Shown here in pieces: positions 34,656 through 47,318 of a DNA stretch of 64,000 nucleotides. Every line of letters starts with the position of its first letter. The first letter of the stretch is position 1. The notes beneath the pieces were generated by a model. That model did not search any database. It saw only the letters and a program-made list of their open reading frames with translations, and had not been told where the DNA came from. A program made the translations under genes and the position numbers. This DNA is from Pseudisothecium myosuroides (taxonomy: Eukaryota > Streptophyta > Bryopsida > Hypnales > Lembophyllaceae): assembly GCA_951799445.1 (NCBI GenBank), contig OX637288.1, positions 1,800,501-1,864,500 of the forward strand, given 5' to 3'.

Positions 34656-36773
34656 ATGGCTGCTGGCTATGAACTCCTCTCCCAAACGACAGCCTCGTTC
34701 TTCAATCTCTTCGGATCAGCTCCAGCATCTCCGCCACACGACTTCCACAGGTTTGACACTTCTGCGATCTGCACTTTCTTTGTGTTTCCAACTGAAGCAC
34801 TCCAATGGATCATTCATTCTTCTCCTTTCGTAAGTTCTTTCCTGTTGTGAGATCGATCATCTACATATGTGTGGATGAGCCTGGAGGATTATTTATTTAT
34901 GGGTTTAGGATTTAGGGTTGCAGCTGATGCAATTTTAGGTGCAATTTCTTTTCACAAGGGTTAGCTCCCTCAAATTCTAGATTGAAGCAAAGTCCCTTTT
35001 CACAAGGTTCTAGCTCAAATTCTTGTTCTTGAAGTTGCTTCCACCGATCGAAGGGCGGGTCCATAGCCACCGCGTTTTACATTCTCTCTCATGATAATAC
35101 GTAGTCCTATCCCTCCATGCTGCAGGATACTTGGAGTGCGAGGATGGTTGGTGAGCGTGATAGCATTGGGGTGCAGGGTACCGCTAGTCCGCGCGCAGGA
35201 AAACAATCTTCCTCTCGCGGACACGGCGAATTTCTTGGACGCCGGTCTCACGGCTTTGGGCCTTGTCACGGCGCTCGTGACGACAATAATGCGGCAGAGG
35301 TTGGATGCGGAGACGAACACACGAGACTTATTGACGTTATTGGGAGGGGAATCACAGGGGACCGTGAAGATTTTAGCCGTTGGCGACCAGCACTCGCTCA
35401 GTCAAGTGCTCATCCTGGTGGAAGAGAATTCGAAAGCGTGGGCACATCAGATGTTTTCATACTACGGAGCAACGACGGCCAAGAAGGCGGAATTGCTGCT
35501 CGTGGCGTGGTTATGCCCTCCCCCACGTGATCCCAACGCCGTGAGCACAAAATGTTCATGCTTGGTGACGTGCAAATGCTTAAAATTCGAACGCATCGAC
35601 GGTGTGAGCAAGCACTTGACCACCGTGGCTCCTGGAACAGTCTTCCGCGTCGACGACACATACGATGCCCTCATCTGCAGTTCCTGTTTTGCCCGCAATT
35701 GTCATAACGCCAACGGTGCATACTACCAAGATGCAGGCGCAGGCATTCAAGGCGCTCTAGGTCCCCAGGATCACCGCCGATCTGGTTGCAAAAGAGCGCT
35801 CGCCCAAAGCGCTTCCATCCTTTTCGCTGCCAAAGGACACACTGGGCTAATGCTCGTGGAGCCAGCAGACGAAGATAGCGTGACATGGGCACCCACGATC
35901 TCCGAGGCCAGCACTGTCAAAGATGCCGAAGAGCGTGGAAGCGAGAATCCCTTCACCGTCTGCTACCGCAAAGGCCTAGTCGGTGAGGACACCCCAGTCC
36001 ACAGCGAAACCGAGTTCGATCCAGCACTATGGTGGCTACCGCGCCTCTGCGCGTTCCTCTTGTCCAGCGCGCTTGTCATTTTATTCCGAACGAATGCATT
36101 CTCCGGCGCTCTTCTCACGAGGCGAGCCATGCGTGGGTACATGGTCGATTCCACACAAACCAAGCTCCCGTTGTCGTCGTTCTGCTGCAAAGCCAGTTGT
36201 CCAATGTCGCTAGAAGATCGCTTCATCGTCGTGACCCTGGAGCCGATCCACGGTCGCCTGTCGCTACCAAAGCACAGGCTGATGATAGCCAGCGCATTGG
36301 AAGCGCTGCTCGTGTTGGTTTGGATCACCATCATCGCCGTCACGCCGCGGTTCCACTTGATAGGAAGCAGCTACTTGAGGGGCGTGCCCATCTGGGCTGC
36401 GGCAGTCTCGTGTCTGGTGGCAATCGTGTCGAGCTCCATCAACGTCCACTACTGGCGAGTGGAACATTCCAGCAGGAGATCATCCCGATATGGAGTGTTT
36501 ACTTTTCTGTGTGGCTTCGTCGACTTGTCGTTGCTGGTGTTGTCCGCTCTCTCGTGGGCCAAGGTTGTGGCGGCAGCAGCACATTGGGTTGCCACTCTGA
36601 TGCGAGCTCTCGTTATGGTGGCTGCCATCCTGCAATGGGTTCTGGGCGTCACGCACTTGCCGACTATCACAAACTCCCCTAGCAATCACAAGGGCTGGTC
36701 TCTCGTTGTCCCGTACGCCCTCACCTTTGTGAGACTGTTGACGTTAGTTGCTGGCGGAGGGCGATGGGCGTAG
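34656..36773 (+). CDS. Unrecognised multi-pass membrane protein, two exons, about 580 residues
   Basis: I do not recognise this family. The model joins exon 1 (34656-34750, ATG in context GAGATGGCT) through CCACAG|GTTTGA and CTGCAG|GATAC to exon 2 (35126-36773). The split codon AG|G keeps the frame. Alternatively, translation starts at 35091 without splicing (560 residues). The mature part shows a hydrophobic N-terminal segment (33-55), a helix at about 68-87, and a hydrophilic part with a cysteine cluster (KCSCLVTCKC at 174-183, ICSSCFARNC at 215-224). The C-terminal part has helices near 333-352, 417-437, 452-470, 488-510, 521-543 and 557-576. Length and coding quality (548 codons without stop in GC-richer DNA) argue for a real gene. 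It lies 3.6 kb downstream of the TIR gene on the same strand; no functional link is shown. Confidence 0.72.
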
Positions 36774-37531
36774 CCTGCTTGCCTACCTGCCATTAATTGC
36801 TTGCCTTAATAGCACCGGGAGCACAGGCATCCCTTCTGCCCAGCGACAATTGTGACAATTGTGGAGATTCTGTGACCGAGCTCACTAACTACTCACCAAG
36901 CAGAATCATTATCCTTAGTTTCTGCTTTGGCACATGCTCACGAGAAGAATGTAGTATTGGGAACCCTGCAATCTACTCAGGCAACCGCTACAGTACTGTG
37001 CAGTACATGTTTCATGTTAAAGATGTCTTGAATAGGAGCATCTTATAGTAAGGTAGGAGGCTATAAAAGCAACCAACCTCTTCGAATGAACCCTATATTT
37101 ATGTCTTAAATGAATAGGGTTGGTCTTTAAATGAATCTCTTTAGTCATTGAGAGAATTGAGAGAAAAGTATTGTTTACTACAAGGCCAATCATTGGCCTT
37201 GATTTTCTCAAATCACTTTAGAAGTTGCAAGTGGACGGATTTTGGGAGACCTAGGGTCACAAATAGGTGCTTGCATCAGAAATCTTTGAAAATTCATGAG
37301 TAATTCAAAAATGCTTCCAAAAATATGAGACTACTTGTATTATGTTCCGCATCCATTTTTCTTTCTTTGAAAAATGATCTAAAAATATTTCTATTCATAA
37401 AACCTATAAAAAAAAAAGGTGGACCAGCCCTTAAATGGTTGCTTTTAGAGCCTCCGACCTTAAAGGTTCTCGATATTACATCTATCTCCATGCTCATTGC
37501 TTTTGGTGCCACTCCACTGGCCACAATACTT
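36774..37531. other. 3' flank, no gene
   Basis: An 83-codon frame at 36797-37048 lies just behind the membrane protein stop and is probably 3' UTR. The tandem GACAATTGTGACAATTGTGG is at 36844-36863. Confidence 0.35.
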
Positions 37532-38455
37532 TTAACCCCTAAAGTACCAAAGTCCCCTCGGGGGACTCTTAGGATTTCGGGTAGGCTCGTGTGACCTGAA
37601 ATTTTAACCTGATTTTTTGAAACTTTTTTGAAGATAGGGAATCACATTATCTTTCTATAAATATAATTTTTTTTCAATCGGTGCCCAGGAGCAAAAATTA
37701 TGCTACCCGAAGTCAAAAAAACAGTTCATCGGGTAGAAAAAAAAAACTTTAAAAATTTGAATTCTTTTTTTTATAATTTTTTTCTCAAAGATCTTGTTTT
37801 TGTCTACATTTGAAGCTTTGATTCATTCTATTTGGACTCAATGAGAAAGTTATGGACAATCTTGTTTTTTGAGCAATTTAAGCATCTTCTTCGAAAAACA
37901 ACTTATAGAATTCATTTTTGGATGCAATTTTCAAATTTTTTCAAATTTTTTTTTTGACAAGGTTAAGTTTGTTTGCAAGAACAATCCCACCGTTGGAATT
38001 AAGGTTTTTTAAGTCCACCTAAGAGCTATTAACGATTTAGTGTTTCGTTCAATTTTGGACCTACTTCTACTTAACAATTTTTTTATATGTGAAAATCAAG
38101 TTTTGACATTCTGAAATTTTTTTCCCCAACTCTCAACTCAAATGTTCAACACAAAATTTTTTAACTTTATGGTGTGTAGTGCAAAAAAAATCCACAAATG
38201 GCCATCAAAGTCATCTAAAATTGCAGGATGCAGTTCAAAAAAACTTCTTTTTCCAACTTCAAATGCTAATATCTTCCAATCCATACGGTCAAACTTCATG
38301 AAATTTTTACCACATGATCTGAGACAAGTGAAGTACAAGATCCTATAGTTAGATTCTAATTTATTTATTTTTTTGGTTTAGGGAGTGATCGCAGCAGAAA
38401 TGGCAATTTTCAGTGGTTTTGGAGCCAAAAAATGCCTAGGTATTTTAGGGGTTAA
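37532..38455. mobile_element. Element R6, copy 2 (TTAACCCCTAAAG termini)
   Basis: The ends TTAACCCCTAAAGTACC and TATTTTAGGGGTTAA match 32421-34332. Inside are GTCCCCTCGGGGGAC, CCACATGATCTGAGACAAG and GCAGCAGAAATGGCA in the same order as copy 1. 924 bp, no coding frame. Confidence 0.75.
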
Positions 38456-40399
38456 TGTTCAGTTTATGGTTGAAAAGTAACTCAAGTTGCCTTGAAATTG
38501 AAACTTGATTTTAAGGTTGAAGATGGTTTCTTTTGTTTCTGATGTCAATTGATGAAATGAATCACAAGAAGTCTAGTGTACTATCCACTTCATAAATAAA
38601 TAAAAAATTGAAAATTAAATTTTTTTATAAATTTTTCAAAAGACATTGAACTTTTCATTGAATCTACTGAATTCCAAGTCATTCTTGCGCATATCTAAAT
38701 ACCCAGAAAGGACAAAGTAGTTGTATAGGAAGTCTTCTTCCTTTGTAAAGCCTATCTTTATTTATGCATGGTACTTTGTATTTATTGCAACCTCTTACTT
38801 TATGATCTTTCTTTGATTACAATTAACAACCATATTCACTTGTTTTGCACTTGAGAGGGCATATTGTACATTCACTACATCAAATCATTCGATTATAGCA
38901 AGCATTCAAATTTTTTTGCCAATGTTGAATACTTTTATTATTACAAAAAAGATCAGTATTATAGGTTAGAAGGGAGTACATGTAAACTTACCAAATAACT
39001 TGTTAAGCCCGGCAAAGTGACGAGCATGACTCTCTATTGTTGTAAAAAAATAAGAATGGTGCAATTTGAAGATCCTATGGCTCAAAAGTTTTGAGGAATA
39101 GGTGGTTGTGCCTTGTATAGCGTGTGGACATATCCCATAGCAATGCTACCATCATCAATCAATGTTGACAATGATAGCAAAGGGTGGAATGCTTGCCTTG
39201 TCTATTAAAGTGGTGATTGAATACAATTTTAATGTATGACAATGGAGCATCTACACCCCATGCATTTTGAAATTGCCAACTGAAGCTCAAATTTCACAAC
39301 TGTATTTGAAGAGTCCTCTAAAGTTTCCCACTGTTATGGGTTGTTCATGCTTGGTATTTGCAAAGAAAGCATTTGAAGGTTTTAGTGGGACTAAAGATTT
39401 TTAAAGAGTTTGTGGTTTGCGGTTTGGTCACTTTGGTGGGATGCTAAGTTTGATAGGAAATTTTTGGTCAAGTACGTATAAAAGAAATTTGCTAAGTAGT
39501 TGATGCATTGGAAACTTTAGTGGAATTACCCTAAGGTAACCGGGGAATCAATATTCATTTTTTATTCTCCCCCCTTTAGTAAAGGTTAGTGAATGTTTGG
39601 GGGATGAAGTTTACACCCTCCTTTACCCCCCATTTTTGTACCTATTACCCCGAGATTATGTTGATTCTCCCACTACAATCTCTAAAGCAAAAGCTAGGGG
39701 TAAATGAATTCTCTTGGGGTTATGCAAATTGATTTCCTCAAGCGGAAACCACATATTGGGAGGCAAATTCAAAATTGTTGTCCCGAGGGAACTCACTTTT
39801 CAAGAAACTGATGTAGGAAGGAAAAGTTAAAATTTTGGATAAGATGTCACAAGGACCTACACCCACATCACCATCCCCAAATTAAATCCATTCTCACAGA
39901 ATCTCAACCCTAATACCTAAGACATTCTACTAATTGCCATATACATATGTAGATATGCATTTTATTTGTGTTGTATACTAGATTGATTTGAGTTTTGCAA
40001 ACCTTGTGGGTTTTTGCAACCAATGTGAGCAAATTCACATTGCAAGTGCTTCAATTTACCCCAAAGTATAACAAGTGTTTTGTCTTGGAATAATGTATTT
40101 TTGCTCCCGGGGTAAACCCTTTGCAATTCCCCATGATATTAAAAATTTAGTTGAAAATAGATTACTCTTAAATTCAATCCTACCATCTCTGCATACAAGA
40201 TAAATATGAATAGGTGAGATATTGAATTGTTTTGAACCCCTACTTAAATTCTAACAGTGGCACAAAATATTCCTTCTGAAACTCTATGAGACCTTTTCAA
40301 CAACCAAGTTTGGAGCTATTGTATTGTAATGCTTTAAGAAAATGAATTCAATTATAGATTAGGATAGATCACAAAAATATTGGTGACTCACAAAATTGC

Positions 40400-40484
40400 C
40401 ACTCCGTTTGTCTCAAAATAAATTATTGGTTTGTAGTAGGTAACCCTAGAAGTACTATAGATTTATATTGAGACAGAGGATGTA
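40400..40484. mobile_element. Decayed Stowaway-like MITE
   Basis: ACTCCGTTTGTCTCAAAATA at the left is mirrored by TATTGAGACAGAGGATGTA at the right. Only the left half survives at the matching place in copy B (61270-61310). Confidence 0.6.
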
Positions 40485-41201
40485 CTTCAAGTCAAATTCA
40501 ATTTTGAAAAATAGTCAACTTTAAGTACAAAACTCCTTGAAATATGGGCTTCTTAATAAAATCAAATTTTCCAACTTTCCAGAAGAAAATTCAAATGGTA
40601 ATAGTGTATAAGGTAGAAACAACCCTATACAGTCAAAAGACCTTTTGTGGACACCTAGGGAATGACCCCATTATAGTTGTTTTTCAATAAATGAGATTTG
40701 GGCCACAACCCAATGTCTTAGATGACGGTAATGGAGTAAGTAGTGACTACAATAGGAACTTTGAGCTTTTGAGTGTAAATTCATTGCAAGAAATGTATTT
40801 CTTAGGCCTTCATGTAGGGGCCATGTTAGAAAATATTGTGACTACTTTAGGTAAGTAAAATGAGCATTATGGATACAATTTTGTTGATTTGGAGGTAGCC
40901 TTGAAACTCTTTAGGGCATCACACTTCAAAAATTCATAACAAATTCATACCTTGTCAAAATAGTATAATTTCAATTGCTTTCGCCCTATCTCACACTTGT
41001 CTTTAAGTGGGATTTTTTTTTAAACTTTAGCAATTGATGGCATGAGGGCAAACTCCTCATTTTGACTACAATGGGCTGTTCTACTTTATATCGTACAATC
41101 GGTGTCGCCAGTTGGAAGCTTAGCTATTGTACCTTCTTTGCTGATTTTTTTTTCGCTCACTAGCTTGCAGTTCAATTACTTGATGCCTCTATTCTAAACT
41201 T

Positions 41202-41438
41202 TGTTGAAGAGTAGTATATTATTTAGGCTAATTATTAGAGACTCAATTTAGTCTAGTGTGAAAGGTTAAGTGAATAGGATATAATCCTTCATGAATGTTT
41301 ACGACTTTTAAGTCTACACCGTTTGGTGTGTTATATAAAGGGAGTTGCTCCCTACTGATACATGAACAATTTTACCACTTGTTTGCAATGTTCTTCTTCC
41401 TATTGTTCTTATCATGAGAAGCTTGTAGGATTTTATCA
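41202..41438 (+). repeat. 5' LTR of copia element (237 bp)
   Basis: Begins TGTTGAAG and ends TTTTATCA. Contains a TATA box (TATATAAAG, 41332-41340), so transcription should start in its second half. Confidence 0.95.
41332..41340 (+). promoter_or_regulatory. TATA box of the 5' LTR
   Basis: TATATAAAG, kept in the 3' LTR too. Confidence 0.7.
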
Positions 41439-41450
41439 TGGTATCAGAGC
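41439..41450 (+). other. Primer binding site (initiator Met-tRNA)
   Basis: TGGTATCAGAGC directly follows the 5' LTR; it is the classic plant copia sequence complementary to the 3' end of tRNA-iMet. Confidence 0.93.
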
Positions 41451-41871
41451 TAGGTTTAGTATCAGAGCGAAATGTGTTATCTTTCGCAACCTGCTGTTGA
41501 ATGTTCCAACAAGGACGTCTTCGATTTATTCATCGAGGATGATGAAAGAGAAGAAGTTGAGTTTCAACTTCGACTTACAAATAGATTAACCAATGCGTTC
41601 TTTCAAATCTCTTTAGATGAATTTTACGGTTCCTCCAAGTGAAGAGGTTGAAGAGACTATGCATCTTACTCATCAAACCTATGGAATTCACAATGCTCCC
41701 GAAGCCTTTATGAATGCATTATTTAGTATTAATGAAACTAATCCTCAATTATTAATTGATAATATAATAGAAGAAACTGAAATTCAAGTTCAAAATTTGA
41801 ATCTTGAATTTGAAATTTAAGCTATTTTATGCTTAGATAATTAAAATTAAAACATAATAATAAACATCATC

Positions 41872-42770
41872 ATGACTTTTACATCCATTGATGTACGTCA
41901 AATCAATCAATTTGACGGTGTAAATTTCCACACATGGAAAATTTGCATAGAAATGGTGCTTTTAGACAAAGATTTGTTTGGACATATAGATGGCACCAAC
42001 GTGCGCCCGACGTCACCGGCAAATCTAACAACATGGGACAAGAGAGACAGCAGAGCAAGAGTAAATATTTTACTTGGACTAAAAGACTTCCAACTTTCTC
42101 TTGTAAGTAAATGCAAAATTGCAAAGAAAGTTTGGGATACATTAAATAGTGTTTATGAAACAACTCATGCCCAAACCAAGATGTATTACAATAAGCAATT
42201 GTATGCATTGAAAATGTCTGAAGAGGACTCAATGGCAAATTATATCAATACCTTCCGTACCTTGTTAGATAACTTAGCTAGTGCGGAAACAAGTATAGAT
42301 GATAAAGATAGTGCCATCATACTTTTGGAAACTTTACCAGAGTCATATGAAGGACTTGTAGTATCTATAAATAGTCAATCTAATTTAACACTAGAAAGTG
42401 TTATTGGTCTCTTGTTATAAGAGGAGATACGGAGAAAAGCTAAAGGTAGAGTAATTGAGGATAAACCTCAAGTTTTGTACTCTAACAAAAAAAACTTCAA
42501 AGGGAACTAGAGATTTTCAAAAGAAAATTTATTGATACTAATAAAAATTCTTTCTTAAAAAAAAAAGGTAATTTTTTTCATTGTGGAAAGCCCGGACATT
42601 ATCTAAAAGACTGCAGGATTCGCATTCAAGAAGAAAAAGCGAAATCCGGTTATCAACTCAACAATGTTTCAAACACTAAACTATTCATGGTAGCCTTAGC
42701 AATTGAGGATACATCAAGCGATACTTGGTACCTCGACTCTGGTGCCACTCAACATATAACGCCACATTGA
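41872..42770 (+). pseudogene. copia gag, zinc knuckle and protease, disrupted
   Basis: The first 182 codons carry the gag N-terminal module (INQFDGVNFHTWK) and the UBN2-type region (KKVWDTLNSVYE, LLETLPESYEGLV). They end at a TAA at 42418. Further on in other frames come the zinc knuckle HCGKPGHYLKDC, whose first cysteine is replaced by phenylalanine, and the aspartic protease site DTWYLDSGATQHIT followed by a frameshift stop near 42768. Confidence 0.9.
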
Positions 42771-42885
42771 ATGGTTTGTTTTCTATACTAAACTTTTAAC
42801 AAAAGACAAAGTTTATTTGGGTGATAATTCAAATCATGATATTGACGGATGAGGGACTGTCAAGATTACTTTAGATAATGGGAAA

Positions 42886-44226
42886 ATGAAAACAATTGAA
42901 AATGTCCTTCATGTTCCAACTTTAAGGAAAAACTTGATATCAATAAGTAGTATTGCAGATGCTGGATATAGAATAGAATTCACAACGGGTTCATGTCATA
43001 TAAGGGACAAAGAGGGTAAAATAATAATTACCTCAGGTAAAAGGGAAGGTAACCTATATAAGTTAGGTACCTCCAATACCTATAATCAAAGCTTGTCATA
43101 TGTAACAAGCCAAGACCACTTTACCAGTGTGAAACTATGGCATAGAAGGTTGGGTCATCTTAATTTAAATAAATTAAAATCAATGTATAAAGGTGGATTA
43201 GTCCATGGACTTGAAATTCGGTCTCCAAATTTTGAGAAACCATTATGTAAAAGTTGTTTAGAGGGCAAACAACATCGCCAAAAATTTCCCAAATGGGGTG
43301 GCCAGAGAGCTATTGTTCTTTTAGAACTTGTCCATTCGGACATATGTGGTCCCATTCAGACTTATTCCCATGGAGGTGCAAAATATTTTGTGACATTTAT
43401 TGATGATTTTTCAAGAAAATGTGTTGTTACATTTTTAAAAACTAAAGGGGAGTTATTAGATGCCTTTAAGTCTTATAAAGCTATGGTAGAGCTACAAACA
43501 AGATGTAAAATAAAAACCTTAAGGACTGACAACGGTGGTGAGTACATGTCAGGAGCCTTTCAAAAAATTTGTATGGACAATGGTATAGTTAGACAAACAA
43601 CTGTTCCATATACCCCTGAACAGAATGGAGTAGCTGAGCGAAAAAATCGCACTATTATGGAGTGCGTTCGTAGTATGTTGAGACAAGCAAATCTTCCAAA
43701 TGTATTTTGGGCAGAAGTAGTGTCTATAGTTGTGTACTTACCAAATAGAATCATCACCTCTACTTTAATTAATAAGACCCTTGAAGAAATTTGGACTGGT
43801 AGAAAACCCACCATAGCTCACTTATGTGTGTTTGGAAGTCAAGTCTTTACTCATATTCCAAAAGAAAAGAGACAAAAATTAGACCCCAAAAGTCTTGAGT
43901 GTATTTTCATTGGCTATGATGAGCATATTAAGGGATACCGCTTGTATAACCATAAAACAAAGTCTGTCATTATTAGCCGTAATGTAACTTTCGATGAAAA
44001 TACTCGAGATCAAGGGGGAGCTCTTCAAATGAGAGACACTACAATTTTTGACTTACAACCTCCCTTTTTGGAAAATGATCAAATTAAAAGTTTTAACAAA
44101 GATATAATCCCAAATGACCAAGAATTGCCAGAGGTCCCTCATGTAGAGCCCCACCTTCCTGAAGTCCCACTAGGCCATGAAAGTCTTGAAGAAGACAACT
44201 TAGAGTTCTACAACTCTGAAAATTGA
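42886..44226 (+). pseudogene. copia integrase region
   Basis: 446 open codons. The GAG-pre-integrase HHCC zinc module reads LWHRRLGHLN then CKSCLEGKQHRQ. The integrase core has all three acidic residues: HSDICGP, RTDNGGEY and PYTPEQNGVAERKNRT. The C-terminal part holds GYRLYNHKTKSVIISRNV. The frame is cut off by a one-base shift near 44222, from which translation continues into the reverse transcriptase linker (DSEDVPQG, RRSTREQRPSQ). Confidence 0.95.
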
Positions 44227-44227
44227 G

Positions 44228-44897
44228 TTCTCTGATTCCGAAGATGTTCCACAAGGAGTTCAACCCACTCTTAGAAGGTCTACAAGGGAACAACGCCCAT
44301 CTCAATGTATGCTTGAGTCTTTGAACTACACCGAAGTATTGCTAGCTTATCAAGGGACGGAACCACAAACTATCACAAAGGCTTTGAGTGGTCCCTACGC
44401 TCATCATTGGCAAAAAGCTATGGATGATGAACTTCGCTCCTTACTTAAAAATAAGACATGGACCCTTACCCCCTTACCACTTGGTCGTAAAACTATTGGG
44501 TGTAAGTAGATATTTAAAATTAAGTATAAAGCTATTGGAGAAGTTGATCACTATAAAGCACGTCTTGTTGCAAAAGGGTATTCTCAAGTCAAGGGGATAG
44601 ATTATCATAATACTTTTTTCCCTGTTGTTAAAATTACTTCTCTTAGACTCCTTTTTGCAATTGGAGCCTTGCTTGATTTAGAAATTCATCAAATGGACGT
44701 AAAAACGGCTTTCTTAAATGGAGATTTGGTTGAAATTATTTACATGGATCAACCAGAAGGATATATTTCTAAGAATCAAGAATATCTTGTGTGTCTTCTT
44801 ACCAAAGGACTATACGGTCTCAACCAAGCCCAATGAGCTTGGAATACAAAGATCAATTACTCCCTTACCCAAATTCAACACTTTATGCAAAGTGATG
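44228..44897 (+). pseudogene. copia reverse transcriptase, N-terminal part
   Basis: HWQKAMDDELRSLLKNKTW, VDHYKARLVAKGYSQ and HQMDVKTAFLNGDL are RVT_2 landmarks. TAG at 44507 replaces the tryptophan expected before IFKIKYK, and TGA at 44834 interrupts the LNQAxxAW motif. The frame is then split by a 1339-bp insertion. Confidence 0.93.
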
Positions 44898-46236
44898 TTG
44901 TAGTCTGAATGCTATTTTCCTTTTAGTTCAATTGGCTGTTTTGCATGTCTATTTGTAGATTTTACCAATTGGATGTGTAGTTTAAGAGCTTACTAGCGAT
45001 AGTTACCAATTGGGATTAAGATTCAGTTGAATTGAGCGGTAATGGAGTAGAATACCAATTGGTAGTTAAGTTGGTTGGAAACTTGAACTTATAGGCAAGT
45101 AGTTTTGATAGGTAGTTTAGTTTTTCCTTTGCATGGTGCAGGAGCTCCTTCCAATCACCGGAAGGAAAACAATTGGAAGTTTTGTAATTTTGTGTTTTGA
45201 TTTTATGAATATAAGTAAATGTTTACAATCGTGAGTTTGTGCAATGGCTATGTGTGCGTATGATTGAATGTTTGATTGGAACTAATTGAAAAATAATGAG
45301 TATGAATGTGAGTTCAATTGGTGAAGTAAACTGTGATCTGGATATGAGTAAATAATCGTAAGAGTATTGATAAATTGGATAATTGAGAGTGTATGGAAAG
45401 CTTGTGAGTACCAATTGGGTGTTTGAGAGAATTTGTGCTGTTGAGAGAAAGTGAAGAATTAGATGATGTGATATTGAACTGAGAACTGTGGATGTAACAA
45501 TTGGAGTTAAATTATGTTTGATGTGATGAGTCTGTTTCGAGTGACTGTGAGCATTGAGCCAATCGAAAATCTGTGTAAAAAGAGATCAGGGAGTTTTGAG
45601 TGAATGAGAAATCTTGTGTGAAACCAATCGGAGAAGTTAAAGAATTAAAACCGATTGGAAAATGATAAGTTTGATTATAAAATAATACCAATTGGTGATA
45701 ACTTGGAGTGATTATTAGAACCAGTGAGAGTAATTAATTGAAAAATATAATTTAGATTAATGTCATTAAATATAAAAAGAGAAATTGATATTAATAAATA
45801 AAATAAACATGGATCAAGAATATTCTAAAAATAAAATAAAAAAGTGTACATTTTGCCAACGATTGGATAATTTGAAAATGGAGTGCAAGACTAAAAAGGA
45901 GAATTTTATGGAAGAAGACAAAGCCAAGAAACCAATTGGAGAAAAGCTAAAGATGAATTGCAATGAGGAGAATCTTGGAGAAAATAATTAAAAGAGAAGA
46001 ACAATTGAAGTGAAGTTTAATTGGAGCAAAAGATAGAAAACCAAAACCAAGTGAAATTATGATAAGTGGTTCTAAAACGATGGTTATTGACATGATGTAT
46101 GAGATTTGTACTTAAAGAATCTTGCAATTGGATCTCTTAGGTGTATTTAAGATTCTTTTTTGAAGTAATTTACCTCCTAGAGTTTGAACTCTACCCTAGG
46201 GATTTATTTTAGAAAAGAAATAAAAACCTATTTACA
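44898..46236. mobile_element. Insertion in copia reverse transcriptase, rich in CAATTGG
   Basis: Joining 44897 to 46241 restores an uninterrupted reverse transcriptase reading (HFMQSDADSNVYIKK), so the insert limits are exact; GATG flanks both sides (44894-44897 and 46237-46240). The motif CAATTGG or close variants occurs more than a dozen times. The frame from 45809 has KKCTFCQRLDNLKMECK, a CX2CX4HX4C gag-type zinc knuckle with the histidine changed to asparagine. I infer a piece of another retroelement; no terminal repeats were recognised. Confidence 0.75.
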
Positions 46237-46240
46237 GATG

Positions 46241-47288
46241 CCGATAGCAACGTCTACATTAAGAAGGCGGGAAAGTCATATGTTCTTTTAGCCTTATATG
46301 TAGACAATGCTATTTTATTTAGCAATGATTTACAATTGTTGATTCATAGCAAACATGTCTTGAATCAACAATTTGAAATGAAGGATCATGGGAAAGTTCA
46401 TTATTGTTTAGGGTTGCAAATTGTACGTGATAGGGTCAAGAAAACAATTCATTTGAGTCAACAAAAATATATAGAGGATGTACTCAAAAGGTTTAATTTA
46501 ATATGACAAACTGCAAACCTTCTATTACACCTATGGAAGCCAACATCAAATTGTCAAGTGAAATGTGTCCTAAAACAGTGGATGAAAAAGATTTTATGGC
46601 CAATATACCCTACCGAAGAGTAGTAGGGTGTTTGGTGTACGCAATGGTGTGTACACGGCCCGATATTGCTTTTGCAGTAGGAAGTGTAAGTCAATATTTG
46701 GAAGATCCAGGTATTAAACATTGGAGTGTAGTCAAGTGAATTCTTCGGTATCTACAAGGTACCACTATTCATGGCATTTCCTATGGCCAAAGAACCCATG
46801 GACAAGACCTTCAAATCACTGGGTATTGTGATGCAAATTGGGCTGGGGATGTGGATGGTAGAAAATCAACAATGGGCTATTGTTTTTTACTTAACAACGG
46901 AGCTATAAGTTGGCATTGTAAAAAAAAACCAACAGTGGCCCTTTCAAGTACTGAGGCCAAATACATGGCTGCCACTAACGCTACAAAAGAAACTACATGG
47001 ATACAACAATTTTGTAAAGATATTGGATTCAACCAAACCAAACCAACTACAATTTTATGTGATAATAAAAGTTGTATAGCTTTAACACAAAATCCCAAGT
47101 TCCATACAAGATCAAAGCACATCGAGATTCATCATCACTTCGTTCGAGAAAAAGTACTAAGTGGAGATGTGGAAATCAAATACTGTACTACAATGGAGCA
47201 ATACACAGATTTTCTCACAAAAAGTTTACCCCGACCAAAACACGATTTATGTAAATTCAATCTAGGAGTTCTTAATATACAAGAATAG
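46241..47288 (+). pseudogene. copia reverse transcriptase end and RNase H
   Basis: The catalytic YVDD reads YVDN (46297-46308). QQKYIEDVLKRFN follows, then a frameshift near 46500 into NCKPSITPM. TGA at 46737 replaces the arginine codon before ILRYLQGT. RNase H keeps GYCDANWAGD, STEAKYMAA, LCDNKSCIAL and HTRSKHIEIHHHFVRE. Confidence 0.94.
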
Positions 47289-47309
47289 TGTAGCCTAAAT
47301 TCTAAACTA

Positions 47310-47318
47310 CGGGGGGAG
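47310..47318 (+). other. Polypurine tract
   Basis: CGGGGGGAG directly before the 3' LTR; it primes plus-strand synthesis. Confidence 0.85.

Noticed and set aside
36029..36682. 217-codon open frame overlapping the membrane protein
   Set aside because: Other frame of the GC-rich 548-codon exon; composition is typical of a shadow frame.
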